Under the pieces are notes generated by a model. The model worked only from the letters and a program-made list of their open reading frames with translations. It was not told the origin of the DNA and did not search any database. From assembly GCA_015521705.1 (NCBI GenBank), contig WANR01000031.1, forward strand, positions 1-64,000: a stretch of DNA of 64,000 nucleotides. Reading direction: 5' to 3'. Of the stretch, positions 26,289 through 35,629 are shown in pieces (position 1 is the first letter of the stretch; every line of letters starts with the position of its first letter). Origin of the DNA: Desulfurococcales archaeon (lineage in GTDB: Archaea; Thermoproteota; Thermoprotei_A; Sulfolobales; Acidilobaceae). Position numbers and translations under genes: made by a program.

Positions 26289-27753
26289 ACTCGACTCCTC
26301 TCAGCCTTTCTTTGCCCACAAGAGTATATCCCATCCTCAATAATATCGTTTCAGAGAACTTGAGCATACTTCTAAACTTCCTGTCCCAGCTAATAACGAT
26401 GGGAGTGAGCTTCCTCTTACCCTCATACCTCTCGTTAATAGCCACAAGATCCCTAATGAACTTCTCAAGCTTTACTGCATCAACCTCTAACCTCCTTGCC
26501 ACATGCTCTATTTCTTTCCTGTCTTTGTAAAGGCTCCAGATTGAGGTGCCCATGTGTTTTGAGAGAAGTGAGTCAAGGATCAAGTAAAGATTGTGCGTTA
26601 GCTCTAGTGCCTCTCTCTTTTCGAGCTTGGTTACAGACACTATTCTCCTCCTCAGCGGGGTCTCGGCCATCATGTCGATCTCAGGGATTACGGTGTCGAT
26701 GTTGTCGTCTATTGCACTACCAAGGTTACCCTTAACCCTTCTATATAGGAGAATCCCTATAAGGAGAGAGGCCAGGAAAACAGTTATCGGGTAGCTAGAA
26801 GCTAGCCCGAAAAACAGCGTCTCCAGAGTCTTTGCTAGGTAGAGTCCGAGAAACACGAAAATGGCAGGGTGAAGCACTATAGGAATACTGAAGCCGCCTA
26901 AATTTCTAGACTCCTCTAGCAGGCTGCCTAGCAAGTCGCCGGGAGCCTCGCTTTCTTCCCTTAAAGGCTTCAGCGAGTCATTGTAGTGAGAAAGATCATA
27001 CACCACTAGGACTTCACTAGGATCCAAGCCACTGCTCAAATACCTGAAAACCGATAGTGCAAACTCTTCATAGTCTCCTACCTGGGAAGCGTTTTCCGAG
27101 AAGGCAGTGTTCAGAAAAATGGTTCCATCGCTTATGACAAAGAACCTCCCACCGCCGGCCTCGCCTGCCACGGCGACTAGCTCGTTTGTGGCGCTTCTGG
27201 ATAACGCTTCATAGCTTACGTTTACTGGCAGCCCTGCAAGTAATCCTATATCAGAGGCCACGCTCAGCAAGAGCCTGTAAGATCCTCTGCCCGGCACCTC
27301 GATTACAGCTGGAACGTAGGGTAGCCCGGCGAAACCCTCCAGCGGCTTGCCACTAATTTGCAGGCCTATCCCTTCCAGGATCGTGTTGGAGTTTTGGCTT
27401 TCATCTGCCACCAGTACCGACAATCTACCTTCAATCATCGCCTCTAGGATTAGTCTTGCCTCTGAGGGTTCAATGCGTGACTCTGGCGATATAATAGTCA
27501 ACACTACAACTCGCTTCCCCGGGCTTTTCTCCATCAACTTGTTGAGGTCTTCTAGGGAGAAAATGACGGAGAAGTTGTAGCCCTCTTCTTCCAGAAGGCT
27601 TGCAAGCCTGCTGGTGCCATACCACTCATCTGTGAAAGGTGTGGGGGACTTGGAGAAGACCAGGGAGACTAGTAAGCTCTTAGGAGCAGAGTAGAGGGAG
27701 GCTACGATCCCTATTACTAGAAGGCCCAGAAGAAACGCCTTGTAACTGTTCAA
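26269..27753 (-). CDS. DUF4350-type membrane protein
   Basis: A 494-residue protein with an N-terminal membrane segment (AFLLGLLVIGIVASLY), an extracellular-type domain (about 35-275), two further helices near residues 292-345 and a soluble C-terminal domain. The N-terminal domain has the DUF4350 pattern: FTDEWYGTSRLASLLEEEGY, and a glutamine amidotransferase-like VVVLTIISPESRIEPSEARL. It sits between DUF4129 (4-bp overlap) and MoxR genes. Its role is unknown; the context suggests a membrane scaffold. Confidence 0.75.
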   Translation of the reverse strand: MNSYKAFLLGLLVIGIVASLYSAPKSLLVSLVFSKSPTPFTDEWYGTSRLASLLEEEGYNFSVIFSLEDLNKLMEKSPGKRVVVLTIISPESRIEPSEARLILEAMIEGRLSVLVADESQNSNTILEGIGLQISGKPLEGFAGLPYVPAVIEVPGRGSYRLLLSVASDIGLLAGLPVNVSYEALSRSATNELVAVAGEAGGGRFFVISDGTIFLNTAFSENASQVGDYEEFALSVFRYLSSGLDPSEVLVVYDLSHYNDSLKPLREESEAPGDLLGSLLEESRNLGGFSIPIVLHPAIFVFLGLYLAKTLETLFFGLASSYPITVFLASLLIGILLYRRVKGNLGSAIDDNIDTVIPEIDMMAETPLRRRIVSVTKLEKREALELTHNLYLILDSLLSKHMGTSIWSLYKDRKEIEHVARRLEVDAVKLEKFIRDLVAINERYEGKRKLTPIVISWDRKFRSMLKFSETILLRMGYTLVGKERLRGVEYGLREL

Positions 27754-28874
27754 CTCTTTCCAACCTCCCTAGCTAGCCTCGAGCATTTAAGTGCGTCGTC
27801 CCACGTCGCTTTTTCAGGGGAGAAGACAGCCTTTTCGTAGATAAATGTTATCTCGCCAACCGTCTTGGACCATGGCACACGCTTTAGCTTATCATAGTAT
27901 TCCCTGTGAGTCTCCCAACCCATTTTGGGGTAGCCAATTCTTGCCAACGCTGCTGTAACAGTTTTATAGCAGGCTACAATGGCTTCTCTGGGGTTTCTCG
28001 AGGATGGCACTGTGCGCCCCATACTTCTTAAGGCCAGAAACCTCGTTATCGAGGTTCTCGCTGCTTCTACCCCCCTAAATATGTGAAACCTGGCCCTGTA
28101 GCCTGCATAGATTAGCCCTATGGAAGCTGCCAGTAATATAAGTGGCACTATGGTATCTCTTGCAGGGCTTTCAGTGCCCCCTCCCCCTTCATAGATACTG
28201 GGGATTAGGTCTCTGGGAGGCCTTGGAAGCTCTTCTAGGTCTTTTAATGCTTCTCGCACCGATCCACTCTCCACGTATATTGATTGGGAGTATCGTGGAA
28301 ACTCTTTCTCCGGGTACCCCCTTGTGAGATCCGACAGGTACTCTTCTAGCCCCTCGTAAATTCTAGGATCAACTAGACCTATCAACCCCTCATTAGTACT
28401 CGTGACGTTTATCGAGGCTAATAGAAGAAGCTGTCTTAGCGTGTATTCGTCCAACTCTACTAATATGCTTGGATCCTCGCTTATCAATGTTTTAAGCCGC
28501 TCCTGGTCCTCTGAGAAACCAGAAGCGTTCCCGGCTTCTATAGACTGCTTCATTGACTGAAGAGCCTCGACAAGCTCCGTAGTGTTGGACTCTCCAATGC
28601 TTCTTATAAGATTGTCTAGGATCCTCATGATTGATGACTCGTTGAGGCCAGCTACTATGGGTAGGTGCCTTGATAACGTCTCTCCCCCACCGATCCCAAC
28701 ATCTTGGGCCTCGGCTATGACTGTTGAATTGGAGAGGCTAGCGCCAGCTAGAATCGTTACTAAAAGCAATAGTGCCGGGGAGAGCATTAAAGAAAGTTTT
28801 CGCCCCCGCTTCCAGCCTTTAGCCGGGTTTCTCTCAGAGGCGCCACGCATCGTTGATACTGTCATCCCTCCCAT
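27750..28874 (-). CDS. DUF4129-domain membrane protein
   Basis: A 374-residue protein, first in the MoxR/DUF58 cluster. An N-terminal hydrophobic segment (about 28-45) looks like a signal or anchor. A helical, probably extracellular region with many Ser/Leu/Glu runs to about residue 225. One membrane helix follows (VPLILLAASIGLIYAGYRA), then a cytosolic DUF4129-like tail with MGWETHREYYDKL and FIYEKAVFSPEKATWD. Possible starts are the ATG at 28874 and a later ATG (MTVSTMRGASE). Confidence 0.75.
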   Translation of the reverse strand: MGGMTVSTMRGASERNPAKGWKRGRKLSLMLSPALLLLVTILAGASLSNSTVIAEAQDVGIGGGETLSRHLPIVAGLNESSIMRILDNLIRSIGESNTTELVEALQSMKQSIEAGNASGFSEDQERLKTLISEDPSILVELDEYTLRQLLLLASINVTSTNEGLIGLVDPRIYEGLEEYLSDLTRGYPEKEFPRYSQSIYVESGSVREALKDLEELPRPPRDLIPSIYEGGGGTESPARDTIVPLILLAASIGLIYAGYRARFHIFRGVEAARTSITRFLALRSMGRTVPSSRNPREAIVACYKTVTAALARIGYPKMGWETHREYYDKLKRVPWSKTVGEITFIYEKAVFSPEKATWDDALKCSRLAREVGKS

Positions 28875-28965
28875 AGGGATAACTTGCGTGTTAGGCTTTT
28901 AATAAGATTTTACCCTCTGCAGCCAGTATTATACTATCTACAAGGATGTATATCCCAGGGCTAAG

Positions 28966-31356
28966 GTGTGTGGTTTGGAGGCGTCTTTCCAGCTCCTAGA
29001 CGCCACGTACGAGGTATCTGGCAGGGAAACAAGGATCCTTATATATGCCCGCATGGAGGATGGCAGCAGGGCTCTCCTGGTAGTTAAAGGGTTTAGGCCG
29101 TACTTCTACGCTATACCGGAGCAAGGGTCGGATCTGGCTAGTATCAAGGCTTCCATAGCTCGGCTCTCCTCTCCATCAAGCCCCATAGTGGGTATAGACA
29201 TTGTCGAGAAGAAGTATTATGGGAGAGAAGTTAGAGCCCTTAGAATAGAGACTATGATCCCTCAAGAGGTGAGAAGGTACAGGGAGGAAGTGGCGAAGCT
29301 CAGAGGAATAAGTGAGGTCCTAGAGGCTGATATAAGATTTACCATGAGATACCTCATAGATAAGAACCTTTACCCAATGAGATGGTATACTGCGAAGTTG
29401 AGAGAGCTCCCAAAGCTCCCATCATACAGGGTAGATTCTGTCTACGAGGTTCAGGGCGAGCTGGAAGAGGACCCTGGGAGGGTTAACGTGGATCCTTTAA
29501 AAGGGCTTCGCGTAATGGCGTTCGATATAGAGGCGTACAACCCAGGTAGGAGCCCTGAGCCCACGCGTGACCCTGTCATAATTATCGGCTACTGGCTGAA
29601 GCCCGGCATGGCTAAGCCTGAACTGCTAGAAGCGGAAGGTATGAGAGATAAGCGCCTCATCTCGGAATTTGTTTCTAGGGTAAACGAGCTGGATCCCGAC
29701 ATAATAGTCGGTTACAACCAGAACAGGTTCGACTGGCCCTATCTAGTGAGAAGAGCCAAGGTTAACAGTGTCGCACTAGATGTTGGTAGAAGGGTTGGCA
29801 GCACACCGCAGACAAGCACTTATGGACACATATCCATTAACGGTAGGCTGAATGTAGACCTCTTCGATTTCGCGCAGGAAATGCCAGGTGTAAAGGTGAA
29901 AAGCCTTGAGGAGGTAGCTGACTACTTAGGTGTCATGCCTAAGAGCAAAAGATCCACCCTCGAGTGGTGGCAGATAGCAGATTACTGGAAAAAAGGCAAC
30001 AAGGATCCTCTTCTCAGATACGCTTTCGACGACGTCTACTCTACCATGCTGCTGGCAGAGAAGCTGTTACCCTTCGGGACACAGCTCAGCCTAGTCAGCG
30101 GCCTACCCCTAGACCAGGTTATGGCTGCCAGTGTAGGGTTTAGGCTCGAGTGGAGGCTCATGAGGGAAGCCTTCAAGCTGGGAGAGCTTGTGCCCAACAG
30201 GACTGAAAGAGTTGAGGAGAGCTACACGGGAGCAGTTGTTTTGAAGCCTAAGCCCGGGCTCCATGACAACATAGCCGTCCTTGACTTCGCCAGCATGTAT
30301 CCTAACATAATGGTTAAGTACAACGTGGGCCCTGACACCCTCGTGAGGCCAGGCGAGGCTGTAGACGAATACTATGAAGCACCAGAGGTGGGTCATAGAT
30401 ACAGGAAGAACCCCCCAGGCTTCTTCAAGCTCGTTCTTGAAAAGCTGCTAAACATGAGGAAAAGGCTGAGGGAGGAGGCCAGGAAGTACCCGTATGATAG
30501 TATCGAGTACAGGCTACTTGACGAAAGGCAGAAAGCCGTTAAGCTGCTAGCCAACGCTTCCTACGGCTATATGGGCTGGGTGCATGCTAGGTGGTACTGT
30601 AGGGAATGCGCGGAATCCGTGACTTCATGGGGTAGGTCGCTCATCCTTAGATCCATAGGGATTGCTAAGGAGCTAGGCCTAGGCGTTATATATGGTGACA
30701 CTGATAGCCTCTTCGTTACATACGACGAGGACAAGGTTAGAAGGCTTGTGGAGAGGGTGGAAAAGGAGCTGGGGTTCGACATAAAGCTGGAGAAAGTATA
30801 CCTCAAGGTATTCTTCACAGAGGCAAAGAAGCGGTATATAGGGCTGACAACGGATGGCAAAATAGACGTTGTAGGTTTTGAGGCTGTTAGAGGCGACTGG
30901 AGCGAGCTGGCTAAAGAAGCGCAACTCGTGGCCGCAGAGATAATACTCAAGACTGGAGACGTGGAAAAGGCTGTCGAGTACATAAGGGGCATAATAGAGG
31001 ATCTCAGGGCCCGTAAGATAGCTATAGACAAGCTCGTTATATGGAAGACTCTCACGCGGAGACCCGAAGAATACGAGGCGGAGCAGCCACATGTTTCTGC
31101 CGCTAGAATAATGGAGAGAAAGGGGTATAGAATAGAGCCTGGCATGAAGATAGGTTACATAATAGTGAGGGGGCCTGGCCCCCTTCACCGGAGAGCAAAA
31201 CCCTATTTCATGGTATCTCCAGAAGAGATAGACGTCAACTATTACATCGAGAAGCAGATCATACCGTCAGCGCTTAGAATACTAGGCTACTTCGGCATCT
31301 CGGAGAAGAGACTACGAGGCGGGGGACAGGCTTCGCTACTAGACTTCATGAAATAA
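28966..31356 (+). CDS. polB: Family B DNA polymerase (PolB3-like)
   Basis: A 796-residue replicative-type polymerase with active 3'-5' exonuclease and polymerase sites. Exo I is DIEAYN (about residue 187), Exo II YNQNRFDWP, and Exo III YAFDDVYSTM. Polymerase motif A is DFASMYPNIM, motif B KLLANASYGYMGW, and motif C YGDTDSLF. All catalytic aspartates are intact. The motif A variant SMYPNIM and the length fit the crenarchaeal PolB3 group better than PolB1; a phylogeny would settle this. The GTG start is at 28966. It stands alone. Confidence 0.93.
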   Translation: MCGLEASFQLLDATYEVSGRETRILIYARMEDGSRALLVVKGFRPYFYAIPEQGSDLASIKASIARLSSPSSPIVGIDIVEKKYYGREVRALRIETMIPQEVRRYREEVAKLRGISEVLEADIRFTMRYLIDKNLYPMRWYTAKLRELPKLPSYRVDSVYEVQGELEEDPGRVNVDPLKGLRVMAFDIEAYNPGRSPEPTRDPVIIIGYWLKPGMAKPELLEAEGMRDKRLISEFVSRVNELDPDIIVGYNQNRFDWPYLVRRAKVNSVALDVGRRVGSTPQTSTYGHISINGRLNVDLFDFAQEMPGVKVKSLEEVADYLGVMPKSKRSTLEWWQIADYWKKGNKDPLLRYAFDDVYSTMLLAEKLLPFGTQLSLVSGLPLDQVMAASVGFRLEWRLMREAFKLGELVPNRTERVEESYTGAVVLKPKPGLHDNIAVLDFASMYPNIMVKYNVGPDTLVRPGEAVDEYYEAPEVGHRYRKNPPGFFKLVLEKLLNMRKRLREEARKYPYDSIEYRLLDERQKAVKLLANASYGYMGWVHARWYCRECAESVTSWGRSLILRSIGIAKELGLGVIYGDTDSLFVTYDEDKVRRLVERVEKELGFDIKLEKVYLKVFFTEAKKRYIGLTTDGKIDVVGFEAVRGDWSELAKEAQLVAAEIILKTGDVEKAVEYIRGIIEDLRARKIAIDKLVIWKTLTRRPEEYEAEQPHVSAARIMERKGYRIEPGMKIGYIIVRGPGPLHRRAKPYFMVSPEEIDVNYYIEKQIIPSALRILGYFGISEKRLRGGGQASLLDFMK

Positions 31357-31462
31357 CATGGAGAACGCGCAGGCTAAGGCTACTATGTTGCCCAAACCAC
31401 TAATTAAGACAGGAAACGGCTTAAGATATTTTGGATTACCTGTAACTCTGCAGGGCTAGGCC

Positions 31463-32431
31463 ATGAGGGCTGGTTCTGAGGGGACCTTTCTAGCGGTTGA
31501 TGTAGGCGCTACCAATCTTAGAGTAGCACTGTTTAGGGGAAATGAGCTTCAAGCCAAAAGCGTTGTGAGAACTCCCACTACTGGGGGCCCCTATGCTGTG
31601 GCTCGAAAAATCTTGAGAGAGGCTGAAAGGTTAGGGGCTGACAGGGTAGATGCTGTAGGTGTCGCCACTATCGGGCCTCTAGACATCAAGAAGGGTATGG
31701 TGATCGATACCCCAAACAACCCCCTAAGGACTTTTTACTTAAGGGAGCCTCTCGAGAAAGAGTTTAAGGCCAAGGTTGTTGTAGCTAATGATTGCGTCGC
31801 TGCCGTGTGGGGCGAGAAAGTCCTTGGCAGGGGCAGAGATGTAGAGGACCTTGCTTATGTAACCATAAGTAGCGGCATTGGGGGAGGCTTCATAGTCGAT
31901 GGCAATCTTATAGTAGGGTGGAGGGGGAACGCGCACGAGGTAGGACACCTAGTAGTGGATTACAAGGCAGAGATCAGATGTGGCTGTGGCGGGCTAGGCC
32001 ATTGGGAGGCTCTAGCTTCAGGTGCTGGGATCCCTAGGATGGCATATATCAAAGCTAAAACGTGGAGAGGGGTACCCACTGAAGCCTACAAGCTAGCGTC
32101 CCAAATGAAGCTCGACGCCCCTGGCTTGTATAGGCTGGCCAGGAATGGAGACTATTTTGCTAGAGAGCTAGTCAGAGAACTTAACAAGATCCATGCCGCC
32201 GGAATAGCGTCCATAGCCTCTGCTTTTGATCCTAAAATAGTCTTCTTGGGCGGCTCTATTTTTCTCAACAACACGGACCTAATGCTAGACGAAATAAAGG
32301 GTTTCCTGGGAGAATACACCCTATTAGAGCCTCCTAGAATAGAAGTTGCTACTTTCAGGGAAGATGCTCCTCTAATGGGGGCCTTAGCCCTGGTACTAAA
32401 AACGCCTGAAGTCATCAAAAAGCCCTGGTAG
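31463..32431 (+). CDS. ROK-family sugar kinase (glucokinase/hexokinase)
   Basis: A 322-residue kinase that should phosphorylate glucose or a related hexose with ATP in the cytosol. Motifs: phosphate-binding DVGATNLRVAL near the N-terminus, catalytic NDCVAAVWGE, GIGGGFIVDG, EVGHLVVD, and the ROK zinc-type CGCGGLGHWEALAS. In crenarchaea, ROK kinases are ATP-dependent broad-specificity hexokinases. It fits downstream of the two sugar importers in the window. The ATG lies about 25 bases after a TATA-like CTTAAGATA. Confidence 0.9.
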   Translation: MRAGSEGTFLAVDVGATNLRVALFRGNELQAKSVVRTPTTGGPYAVARKILREAERLGADRVDAVGVATIGPLDIKKGMVIDTPNNPLRTFYLREPLEKEFKAKVVVANDCVAAVWGEKVLGRGRDVEDLAYVTISSGIGGGFIVDGNLIVGWRGNAHEVGHLVVDYKAEIRCGCGGLGHWEALASGAGIPRMAYIKAKTWRGVPTEAYKLASQMKLDAPGLYRLARNGDYFARELVRELNKIHAAGIASIASAFDPKIVFLGGSIFLNNTDLMLDEIKGFLGEYTLLEPPRIEVATFREDAPLMGALALVLKTPEVIKKPW

Positions 32432-32579
32432 AGAGGCCCTGACCTTATTTACCTCCCCTTTGCTTAGTTGCTGGATGCTTCTGGGTTTTAGGATAAATAT
32501 CCCTTAGAAATGGGTTTGTGGAAAGAGCGGTTAAAAACCGGAGCTAGTAGTGAGGGAGAACGCAGTTAACTGGCTTGGC

Positions 32580-33323
32580 TTACAGTTCTATTTCTAGTTT
32601 TTCGGGTGGTTCCAGCTTCTTTGAGATCTCTAGGAGGTTCTCTTCTACGGGTCTTTGGCCTAGGTATTCCTTAAACTTGGGTTTCAGAAGGCTCTCCCAG
32701 ATGTCTTTCGTCACGTAGAACACTATGCTACCTCCTAGTTCGTGCTGATACTGGGGGTATGGTTTTGTTAGGTGGCGCAGGTAGAACCCCATTCTAAAAC
32801 CGAATGGGCTCTCGAACGTTGCCCACCATTCCTTGGCTCCTAGATACTCGAAGGCGTGTTCCATTTTGGCAATGTAGCCTACCAATCCTACTCTTCTTTT
32901 TCTCCTAAAAGTTATACTGTGCAGGCTTATTGTGAGGTTTTCATCCCACATCCTGGCATTCCAGATGCCTACCAGCTCTCCTTTACCCCTGGTAACGTCG
33001 ACACCCACTATGACATACTGGTCCTTGTACCTGTGTTGTTTCCAGGCGAGAATTTCTGCGTATGTCCTAGCAGCTACTAGATGGTAGAGATCCTTATCGA
33101 ACCCCATGTCTATTATTTGCTTTAGCGGTTTAAGGAGAATGTCGGCCTCGTCTCTGGAAGCCTGCCGGAACACGATTTTGTCGCCGTCTGGTGTTACGAA
33201 GAGTTTGGGAGGATACTCAGCTTTAGACACTATGGCTTCACTGCTGTGTAGATAGTACTCTATGTCATTGATACTGAACCTTAGGTGATCCACAGATATG
33301 GGTACAGGAGGTTTTACACTCAC
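32580..33323 (-). CDS. Hypothetical protein, possibly GNAT-like
   Basis: A 247-residue soluble protein that I do not recognise. The middle has alternating strands and helices reminiscent of an acetyltransferase fold: VFRQASRDEADILL, VGIWNARMWDENLTISLHSI, a basic turn FRRKRRVGLVGYI in the place of an acyl-CoA-binding loop, and a helix KMEHAFEYLGAKEWWATFE. The aromatic content is high. The neighbours do not suggest a function. The GNAT suggestion is weak and would need structure prediction. Confidence 0.65.
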   Translation of the reverse strand: MSVKPPVPISVDHLRFSINDIEYYLHSSEAIVSKAEYPPKLFVTPDGDKIVFRQASRDEADILLKPLKQIIDMGFDKDLYHLVAARTYAEILAWKQHRYKDQYVIVGVDVTRGKGELVGIWNARMWDENLTISLHSITFRRKRRVGLVGYIAKMEHAFEYLGAKEWWATFESPFGFRMGFYLRHLTKPYPQYQHELGGSIVFYVTKDIWESLLKPKFKEYLGQRPVEENLLEISKKLEPPEKLEIEL

Positions 33324-33529
33324 GAGTCTACCACCTCTACAGCTAACATTAATGATAACCGTGACTAACCCCTAAAAATACTTAACCAGGCAAATAATAG
33401 GGCAGAGCGCCTTAGCTACTTAGCCATTAGTGCTCGTAGGGCCTAGCCTTGGCTTATTTGCGGCATTCTTGGGATTAATACTTACTAATAAATGCTGTCT
33501 CCTGTCACCGGATCCTAGTGTGATAGGAG

Positions 33530-33763
33530 ATGAAGATAGTTAGGCTAAAGATTGAAGGGATGCATTGTGACGGTTGTGCTTCAACGGTTAAACTTGGCCT
33601 TAAAGAGGTGAAGGGGGTTAGGGAAGCTGAGGTGGATCTAAGTACAGGTATAGCGACTGTGGTTATAGATGACAGTCTTCAGCCCGAAAAACTGTTAGAA
33701 GCTGAAGTGTTTAAGCCGCCATACACTTACAAGGCTAAAATACTAGGTGTTAAAGCAGGCTGA
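33530..33763 (+). CDS. Heavy-metal-associated (HMA) domain protein, CopZ-like
   Basis: A 77-residue single HMA domain. The metal-binding loop is GMHCDGCAST, the classical MxCxxC, followed by VKGVREAEVDLSTGIATV. Such proteins shuttle copper(I) or other soft metals to P-type ATPases or regulators. The ATG at 33530 follows GATAGGAG, a good ribosome-binding site. It is a single gene; no P-type ATPase is present in the window. The last residues after about 62 run past the usual HMA end. Confidence 0.9.
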   Translation: MKIVRLKIEGMHCDGCASTVKLGLKEVKGVREAEVDLSTGIATVVIDDSLQPEKLLEAEVFKPPYTYKAKILGVKAG

Positions 33764-33774
33764 CGGTTTCCTAG

Positions 33775-34692
33775 TCAAATCACTGCTGAGGCTAGTATTG
33801 AAGCTATGTATAGTATTCCGAAGAGTAGAGTGGCCTGTGCAGTTCTGGGATCAGCGTCTACAGGTATCTCTTCCCTCATCCTCCTATAGAGGGCTACTAG
33901 GGGGTAGAGGGAGATGATAGTTATTGCTGATAGTGGTGGAACTACCCTGAGGCCTATGAGAACTATTATAGATATTATGGGGATCACTATGGTTAAGGCT
34001 GCATAGAGCTTTAATCCCCGCTCTTTGCCGAGGATTATTGCTAACGTTCTAATACCGGCCTCATTGTCATACCTTATGTCTCTCAGGTTATTGGCTAAGA
34101 GGACGGATGTGACAAGAGATCCTATGGGTATGCTTGCAAGGGCTGGCTCTAGAAAACCAGTGCTACCCGTAGCTACGTAGTAGCCTCCAATAGCCATTAG
34201 AGGGCCCCAGGCCACGAACACTGTAGCCTCTCCGAGCGCTCTGTACTTCAGGTTGAAGGGAGGCCCCGTGTAGCCATAGGCAAGTAGAAAGCCTAGGATC
34301 CCTAGTAGTGGGGCTAGTATTCTGCCTTCTAGGGCTAGTATGAAGGCTAGAGCTAGGCCTGTGGAACCCAGAGCTAGTCCAAAAGTGAGAGTAGCCCGTG
34401 GGCTTAGTATTCCATGGACTATTGGATGTGGCCTGTATATCGTAGTTCCTGCTCCCGGTTTATCGACGCCCCTAGTATAGTCGAAATAGTCGTTTGTAAC
34501 GTTAACTAGGGCGTGTAGCAAGATGCTGCCTATTATGGCTATCAGAGATAGGGGGACATCTATGTATCCCTCACTCCAGTAGCCATACGTGATGCCGAAG
34601 CCTACAGCTACTATAGTCATTGGGAAGCTCCATGGCCTCGTGGCTAAGAAAACCTCCCTTAACGTGGGGTTGCTACCCATAGGGTTTTCCAC
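33775..34692 (-). CDS. UbiA-family prenyltransferase (MenA-like)
   Basis: A 305-residue membrane prenyltransferase with eight or nine helices. The two Asp-rich motifs are NVTNDYFDYTRGVDK (about residue 65) and NNLRDIRYDNEAGIRTLA (about 200). Overall it resembles MenA, which prenylates 1,4-dihydroxy-2-naphthoate for menaquinone; in archaea lacking menaquinone, relatives make other quinones or lipids. The VKOR protein in this window also needs a quinone. Substrate assignment is uncertain. Confidence 0.87.
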   Translation of the reverse strand: MENPMGSNPTLREVFLATRPWSFPMTIVAVGFGITYGYWSEGYIDVPLSLIAIIGSILLHALVNVTNDYFDYTRGVDKPGAGTTIYRPHPIVHGILSPRATLTFGLALGSTGLALAFILALEGRILAPLLGILGFLLAYGYTGPPFNLKYRALGEATVFVAWGPLMAIGGYYVATGSTGFLEPALASIPIGSLVTSVLLANNLRDIRYDNEAGIRTLAIILGKERGLKLYAALTIVIPIISIIVLIGLRVVPPLSAITIISLYPLVALYRRMREEIPVDADPRTAQATLLFGILYIASILASAVI

Positions 34693-34785
34693 CTCAAAGG
34701 GGATCTCAGCGATTAGAACCTAAATCGTTTAGCATAGTTAGATCTGGTTAAAATTAGTGTTTGCTTCTGTTGTTCTCCTATGGAT

Positions 34786-35127
34786 CTACACGGGATCCCT
34801 GTTGTCTCGCACTTCGATGCTGGAGATCTCTTCTATCTCTCTTGCTAGGCTTCTGAGGAAACTGATAGCCTTTGCAAGGGCTATTTTCCCCCTGTCTGTG
34901 ATGCTATATAGACCCTTGTCTTTCTTTATGAGGCCTTCTCTTTCTAGCCTGTAAAACGTCGTGTAAAGGGTTACTATGGGTGGCTCGAAGCCGAATACTT
35001 CCCTTATCATCTTTCTCACGTCGTAGGGGTAGCTCGGCTTTGACGCTATTATAGCTAAGACGTAGATCCATAAACTGCCTACTGTGACGCCCTTGAGCAA
35101 CTTTAGAGGTATGCCATCCGGGATCAT
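34786..35127 (-). CDS. PadR-family transcriptional regulator
   Basis: A 113-residue winged-helix protein with the PadR pattern LWIYVLAIIASKPSYPYDVR, PIVTLYTTFYRLEREGLI as recognition helix region, and the wing YSITDRGK. The C-terminal helix for dimerisation is short. It lies downstream of a small membrane protein (35265-35504) but has its own A/T-rich promoter region in the 137-base gap, so it may control that gene or itself. Confidence 0.88.
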   Translation of the reverse strand: MIPDGIPLKLLKGVTVGSLWIYVLAIIASKPSYPYDVRKMIREVFGFEPPIVTLYTTFYRLEREGLIKKDKGLYSITDRGKIALAKAISFLRSLAREIEEISSIEVRDNRDPV

Positions 35128-35237
35128 TAACTTTCCACCTTTAAGGCCTCAGCTTCCGGCGCACTCCACACAGGAATTCTCTCGGGGACGAGGTTGGTCT
35201 TCATCGGCACCCCGCCTTATGAGGACTATATATGGGG

Positions 35238-35245
35238 ATTTAAAT
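35238..35245 (-). promoter_or_regulatory. Probable TATA box upstream of the PadR gene
   Basis: ATTTAAAT, with TATATA about 8 bases away, lies about 110 bases before the PadR start. A very short inverted repeat TTCC-AGCA-GGAA (35249-35260) is next to it and could be part of an operator, though four base pairs is weak evidence. Confidence 0.35.
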
Positions 35246-35264
35246 AGTTTCCAGCAGGAACGGT

Positions 35265-35504
35265 TCAAGCCCCCTCCTCTCCCTTCCTATAGTAGGCCTT
35301 GGCCAGGAGCCAGGTTCTCAGGAGCGTTATAGAGGCTGATAGAAGCGCTAGCCCTATAACTGCAGCCATTAGACTGGCCGCTACTCTCGGGGGATCCTCT
35401 GTTATGAGTATGAAACTATTGTTCAAAAAATAGAGTGAAACCATGAGCAATAGGATCGACACCAATAAGCCTACATCAGGCCTAAGCTTGCCCCTAAACG
35501 ACAA
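35265..35504 (-). CDS. Small two-helix membrane protein
   Basis: A 79-residue protein with two membrane helices: VGLLVSILLLMVSLYFL (about 11-27) and VAASLMAAVIGLALLSASIT (about 41-60). A charged tail KAYYRKGEEGA follows. The TTG start at 35504 has GGAGATGG about 10 bases upstream. No family is recognised. PadR regulators often control adjacent small membrane or transporter genes, and the next gene on this strand is a PadR. Confidence 0.6.
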   Translation of the reverse strand: MSFRGKLRPDVGLLVSILLLMVSLYFLNNSFILITEDPPRVAASLMAAVIGLALLSASITLLRTWLLAKAYYRKGEEGA

Positions 35505-35629
35505 CTTGTACCATCTCCTAGACCATCTATAAGGGCAACTATTCTGCCAGTCCTCTTTAGCCTGCCTCTATCCAGGATCCTTGTGCTAGAGGAAATAAAA
35601 ATAATTGGTGATGGGAGCTATAATTCCTG

